Source: JAAYCI01 sp031548875 (GTDB lineage: Bacteria; Bacillota; Clostridia; Oscillospirales; Ruminococcaceae). Taken from it: DNA of 19,464 nt. The stretch lies in contig JAVBQQ010000076.1 in NCBI GenBank assembly GCA_031548875.1, positions 1-19,464 on the forward strand. Direction: 5' to 3'. Position 1 is the first letter of the stretch, and the number at the start of each line of letters is the position of its first letter. The position numbers and the translations under genes were made by a program. Shown here in pieces: positions 17,315 through 19,464 of the stretch. Under the pieces are notes generated by a model that worked only from the letters and a program-made list of their open reading frames with translations, had not been told where the DNA came from and did not search any database.

Positions 17315-17319
17315 GGAGG
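17315..17319 (+). promoter_or_regulatory. Ribosome binding site that sets the Nudix start
   Basis: GGAGG lies eight bases before ATG 17328. The longer frame beginning with TTG at 17250 has no such site and would cover the likely promoter, so 17328 is preferred. Confidence 0.7.
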
Positions 17320-17327
17320 TGGCGGGG

Positions 17328-17921
17328 ATGTTCGAGAAGCTGGCGGGGCGGCGACCGGGCTGGATAGACGGGGAGCGATATGGACAGTTTGCAGTGGCCG
17401 TGCCCTGGCTGCCCGAACAGCAGGCCATCCTGTTTGAGGTGCGCTCGGAGCGGTTGGACAGGCAGCCGGGGGAGGTGAGCTTCCCGGGCGGGCAGGTGGA
17501 GCCGGGCGAGACGCCGCGCGCCGCCGCCGTGCGTGAGACGTGCGAGGAGCTGTTGATACCCGACGGCACGGTGGAGGTATTGGCCCCGCTGGACAGGCTC
17601 TCCCACCTGGGCTTGTCGGTCATCCATCCGTTTTTGGTGCGGCTGCACGGCTACGAGGACAGCTACAGCACCGACGAGGTGAAAAGCGTGTTCACCGTGC
17701 CATTTTCGTTTTTTCTGGACACGCCGCCCCGCGTGTACCACAACCAGGTGTCGGTGACGAACGTGGATGAGCAATTCCCCTACGAACTGCTGGGTGTGCA
17801 GAAATACCCCTGGGCCGTGGCGCGGCACGACGTGCTGTTCTACCAGTATGACGGCAAGGTGATCTGGGGCATGACGGCGCGCATCATGCGCCACTTGGTG
17901 GACCTGTACCGCCAGCTGTAA
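17328..17921 (+). CDS. Nudix hydrolase of the CoA pyrophosphatase (NudL-like) group
   Basis: A 197-residue soluble Nudix protein. The Nudix box runs from G55 to I77: G55-x5-E61, R69-E70 and E73-E74, the usual Mg-binding glutamates; the Gly near the end of the box is Leu75 or 76 here. Just before it, FEVRSERLDRQPGEVSFPGG at 36-55 matches the NuCoA/UPF0035 pattern (RS, then GEVSFPGG) that marks enzymes cleaving CoA to 3'-phospho-AMP and phosphopantetheine. The conserved Arg of that motif seems displaced by one position (Asp44-Arg45), so specificity for CoA is likely but not certain. It is a single gene with its own promoter, divergent from a CoA-disulfide-reductase-like gene and ending at a hairpin shared with the Ig-like gene. 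It may limit CoA levels or clear oxidised CoA. Confidence 0.85.
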   Translation: MFEKLAGRRPGWIDGERYGQFAVAVPWLPEQQAILFEVRSERLDRQPGEVSFPGGQVEPGETPRAAAVRETCEELLIPDGTVEVLAPLDRLSHLGLSVIHPFLVRLHGYEDSYSTDEVKSVFTVPFSFFLDTPPRVYHNQVSVTNVDEQFPYELLGVQKYPWAVARHDVLFYQYDGKVIWGMTARIMRHLVDLYRQL

Positions 17922-17950
17922 GAGAGGCGTAGGGGCGCCGAAAAGATGAA

Positions 17951-17985
17951 AAAACCGCCCAGGGGTATGACCCTTGGGCGGTTTG
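17951..17985. terminator. Bidirectional intrinsic terminator between Nudix and Ig-like genes
   Basis: 15-bp stem with one wobble: arms 17952-17966 and 17970-17984, loop ATG. On the minus strand it is followed by TTTTTTCATCTTTT, a strong U-tract, so it mainly suits the Ig-like gene. On the + strand only TTTG follows. Confidence 0.85.
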
Positions 17986-18000
17986 TAATGGGGTTCTTGT

Positions 18001-19464
18001 TCAGGCGGGCAGGGAGATTGTATCCTCCGTGCCATCTGTGTCTAGGGAAGGGCCCTGCGGTGCGTCCGGCTCTTGTGCATCAGCGGGGGATCCCTGTGGT
18101 ATGGCCGGATCCAGGTCGTCGGCCGGCGCCGTGCTGTCGGGGGCGTCTTCCTCTACGTCACCGGCGGGGCCTGCGACGTCGGCCGGGGCGGGCGCGCCCT
18201 CGTCCTGCTTCGGCAGCACGGTGATGACACACTGTGCGATGCTGCCATCGGCGGCGGTGGCAGTGATGGTCACCTGGCCGGCTGCCAGCGCGGTGACGAC
18301 GCCGTCCGCATCTACGGTGGCGGTGCTTTCATCGTTGCTGGCCCAGGTGCAGCCGGTAAAGACACTGGCGGCATCCTGCGTGGCGGCGTTCTCTTCTTCG
18401 CTGATGGGCAACGCGATGCCGCGGGGCAGGCTAAAGCTGTCGCCCTCGGTGAGGGAGAGCAGTTCTTGTGGCATGCGCAGCTCGGGCAGAGTGACCTGCA
18501 CGGAGCAGCTGTCGGCGATGCCGCCGTCGGTGGCGGTCACGGTGATCACCGCGTCGCCAGGCGCCAGCGCTGTGACGGTACCGTCACTATCCACCCTGGC
18601 GATGGTGTCGTCGCTGCTCGTCCAGCAAAGCGGCGAGCCGGCGATGTCCGCGGTGGCGTCTAGTTCTTCGCTCTGGCCCACGGCGAGCGATACCGTCTCC
18701 TGAGCGATGTTCACCGTTACGCGGTTGCGCACAGTCAGCACACAGGCGGCGGTTTTCGCGCCGTCCTGCGTTTTTGCGGTGATAGTGGCGGCGCCACTGC
18801 CCACGGCGGTCACCCTGCCGGCTGCATCCACTTGGGCAACCCTTGTGTTGCTGCTTGTCCAGGCCACATTCTTGTTGGCGGCGGTGGAGGGCGAGAGGGT
18901 GGCTTTGAGGGTGAGTTTTTCGCCCGTGTACAAACTGGCGGAGGACCTGTCCAGGCGGATGCCGGAAACGGCGTTGCCCACGTAGATAGTGCAGCTGGCG
19001 GTCTTCTTGCCGTCCTGCGTGGTGCAGGTGATAGTGGCCTTGCCGGCCTTTACGCCGGTGACCTTGCCATACTTGTCCACCTTGGCGATCGCCGAGTTGC
19101 TGCTCTTCCAGCTCACGTTTTTGTTCGCGGCGTCGGCAGGCGTAAAGGTCTTTTTCAGCGTGGTGCTGCCGCCCACGGCCACCGTGCGGCAGCCTGTATT
19201 CAGCTTGACGCCCTGCACCGATTTGCCCACATAGATGGTGCACTTGGCGGTTTTTTTGCCGTCCTGCGTGGTGCAGGTGATGGTGACCTTGCCGGCCTTC
19301 ACGCCGGTGACCTTGCCGGTTTTGTCCACCCTGGCAATTTTTGTGTTGCTGCTCTTCCAGCTCACGTTTTTATTCGCGGCGTCGGCGGGAGAGAGGGTCT
19401 TTTTCAGAGTGGTGCTCTTGCCCACGGCCACCGTGCGGTAGCTGGCGTTCAGCTTGACGCTTTT
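18001..19464 (-). CDS. Secreted or surface protein with BIG_2 bacterial Ig-like repeats (N-terminus outside window)
   Basis: The minus-strand frame is open to the right edge, giving 487 visible C-terminal residues; the N-terminus and any signal peptide lie outside. Five BIG_2-like units are visible, the first cut by the window edge. They share VSWKSSNxxIAxVDxxGKVTGVKAGxxTITCTTQDGKKTAxCTIYV, written here as a spaced consensus. The first two are nearly identical and the next three are progressively diverged. The last unit carries an insertion (about 20 residues, ISEEENAATQD region). The protein ends in an acidic Ala/Pro/Asp-rich tail closing SLPA. No LPxTG motif, TM helix or SLH domain is seen, so anchoring, if any, is N-terminal. 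Such domains usually act as adhesive or spacer modules on the cell surface. An ATG-less GTG at 19431 is not the real start. Confidence 0.85.
   Translation of the reverse strand, partial: KSVKLNASYRTVAVGKSTTLKKTLSPADAANKNVSWKSSNTKIARVDKTGKVTGVKAGKVTITCTTQDGKKTAKCTIYVGKSVQGVKLNTGCRTVAVGGSTTLKKTFTPADAANKNVSWKSSNSAIAKVDKYGKVTGVKAGKATITCTTQDGKKTASCTIYVGNAVSGIRLDRSSASLYTGEKLTLKATLSPSTAANKNVAWTSSNTRVAQVDAAGRVTAVGSGAATITAKTQDGAKTAACVLTVRNRVTVNIAQETVSLAVGQSEELDATADIAGSPLCWTSSDDTIARVDSDGTVTALAPGDAVITVTATDGGIADSCSVQVTLPELRMPQELLSLTEGDSFSLPRGIALPISEEENAATQDAASVFTGCTWASNDESTATVDADGVVTALAAGQVTITATAADGSIAQCVITVLPKQDEGAPAPADVAGPAGDVEEDAPDSTAPADDLDPAIPQGSPADAQEPDAPQGPSLDTDGTEDTISLPA
18966..19464 (-). repeat. 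Two near-identical tandem DNA repeats of about 249 bp coding for Ig-like domains
   Basis: Blocks such as TTGCCGTCCTGCGTGGTGCA recur at about 19008 and 19257, an offset of 249 bases or 83 codons, with few differences across the unit. The array continues beyond the right edge. High nucleotide identity suggests recent duplication or ongoing homogenisation. Confidence 0.8.

Noticed and set aside
17250..17327. TTG start at 17250 giving a longer Nudix protein
   Set aside because: It has no ribosome site, its codons cover the probable promoter, and ATG 17328 has GGAGG at ideal spacing.
18001..18060. Sortase (LPxTG) anchor at the Ig-like protein C-terminus
   Set aside because: The tail ends in SLPA with no LPxTG, no hydrophobic helix and no basic end.
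18966..19464. CRISPR-like repetition
   Set aside because: The period is 249 bp with whole-unit coding similarity, in frame with Ig-like domains, and there are no short repeat-spacer units.

Overview
The window is a chromosomal segment of a GC-rich anaerobic-type Firmicute, most likely a high-GC Clostridia lineage such as the Oscillospirales or Christensenellales. This is inferred from strong AGGAGG-type ribosome binding sites, many intrinsic terminators, a CoA-disulfide-reductase-type flavoprotein, c-di-GMP signalling proteins of clostridial style, and BIG_2 repeat surface proteins. I see no phage, insertion sequence, CRISPR array, tRNA or rRNA. Codon and base use look uniform throughout.

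Layout, left to right: the 3' end of CTP synthase (pyrG, +); a membrane-bound Cache / degenerate-GGDEF / EAL protein (+); an MFS transporter (-); a three-gene signalling operon (+) of a 1350-residue hybrid histidine kinase with two extracytoplasmic binding-protein modules, a helical adaptor with a C-terminal receiver, and a receiver/HD-GYP phosphodiesterase; a large signal-peptide-less arylsulfatase (-); a MoxR-type AAA+ ATPase and CoxE-like VWA protein pair (+); a CoA-disulfide-reductase / NADH-oxidase-family flavoprotein (-); a CoA-pyrophosphatase-like Nudix hydrolase (+); and the C-terminal part of a BIG_2 (bacterial Ig-like) repeat protein (-) that enters from beyond the right edge. All four convergent junctions (EAL/MFS, HD-GYP/sulfatase, VWA/flavoprotein, Nudix/Ig-like) carry a near-perfect hairpin that can work as a shared bidirectional terminator. 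The divergent junctions carry the promoters.

The unifying theme of the left half is c-di-GMP breakdown. The EAL domain keeps its catalytic residues while its GGDEF signature is destroyed, and the HD-GYP domain is also intact, so the window holds two likely phosphodiesterases and no recognisable cyclase. The kinase operon reads as a phosphorelay (His774, Asp1058, His1207, then Asp291 of the adaptor and/or Asp55 of the HD-GYP protein) joining an extracytoplasmic ligand signal to c-di-GMP hydrolysis. A small helical module appears to be shared by the kinase C-terminus and the adaptor. On the right, the MoxR/VWA pair is a compact two-gene ATPase plus metal-site module of unknown substrate. No wholly unprecedented system is visible. 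The best candidates for new biology are the dual-sensor phosphorelay with its shared helical module and the MoxR/VWA pair with its D-x-G-G-S metal-site motif.
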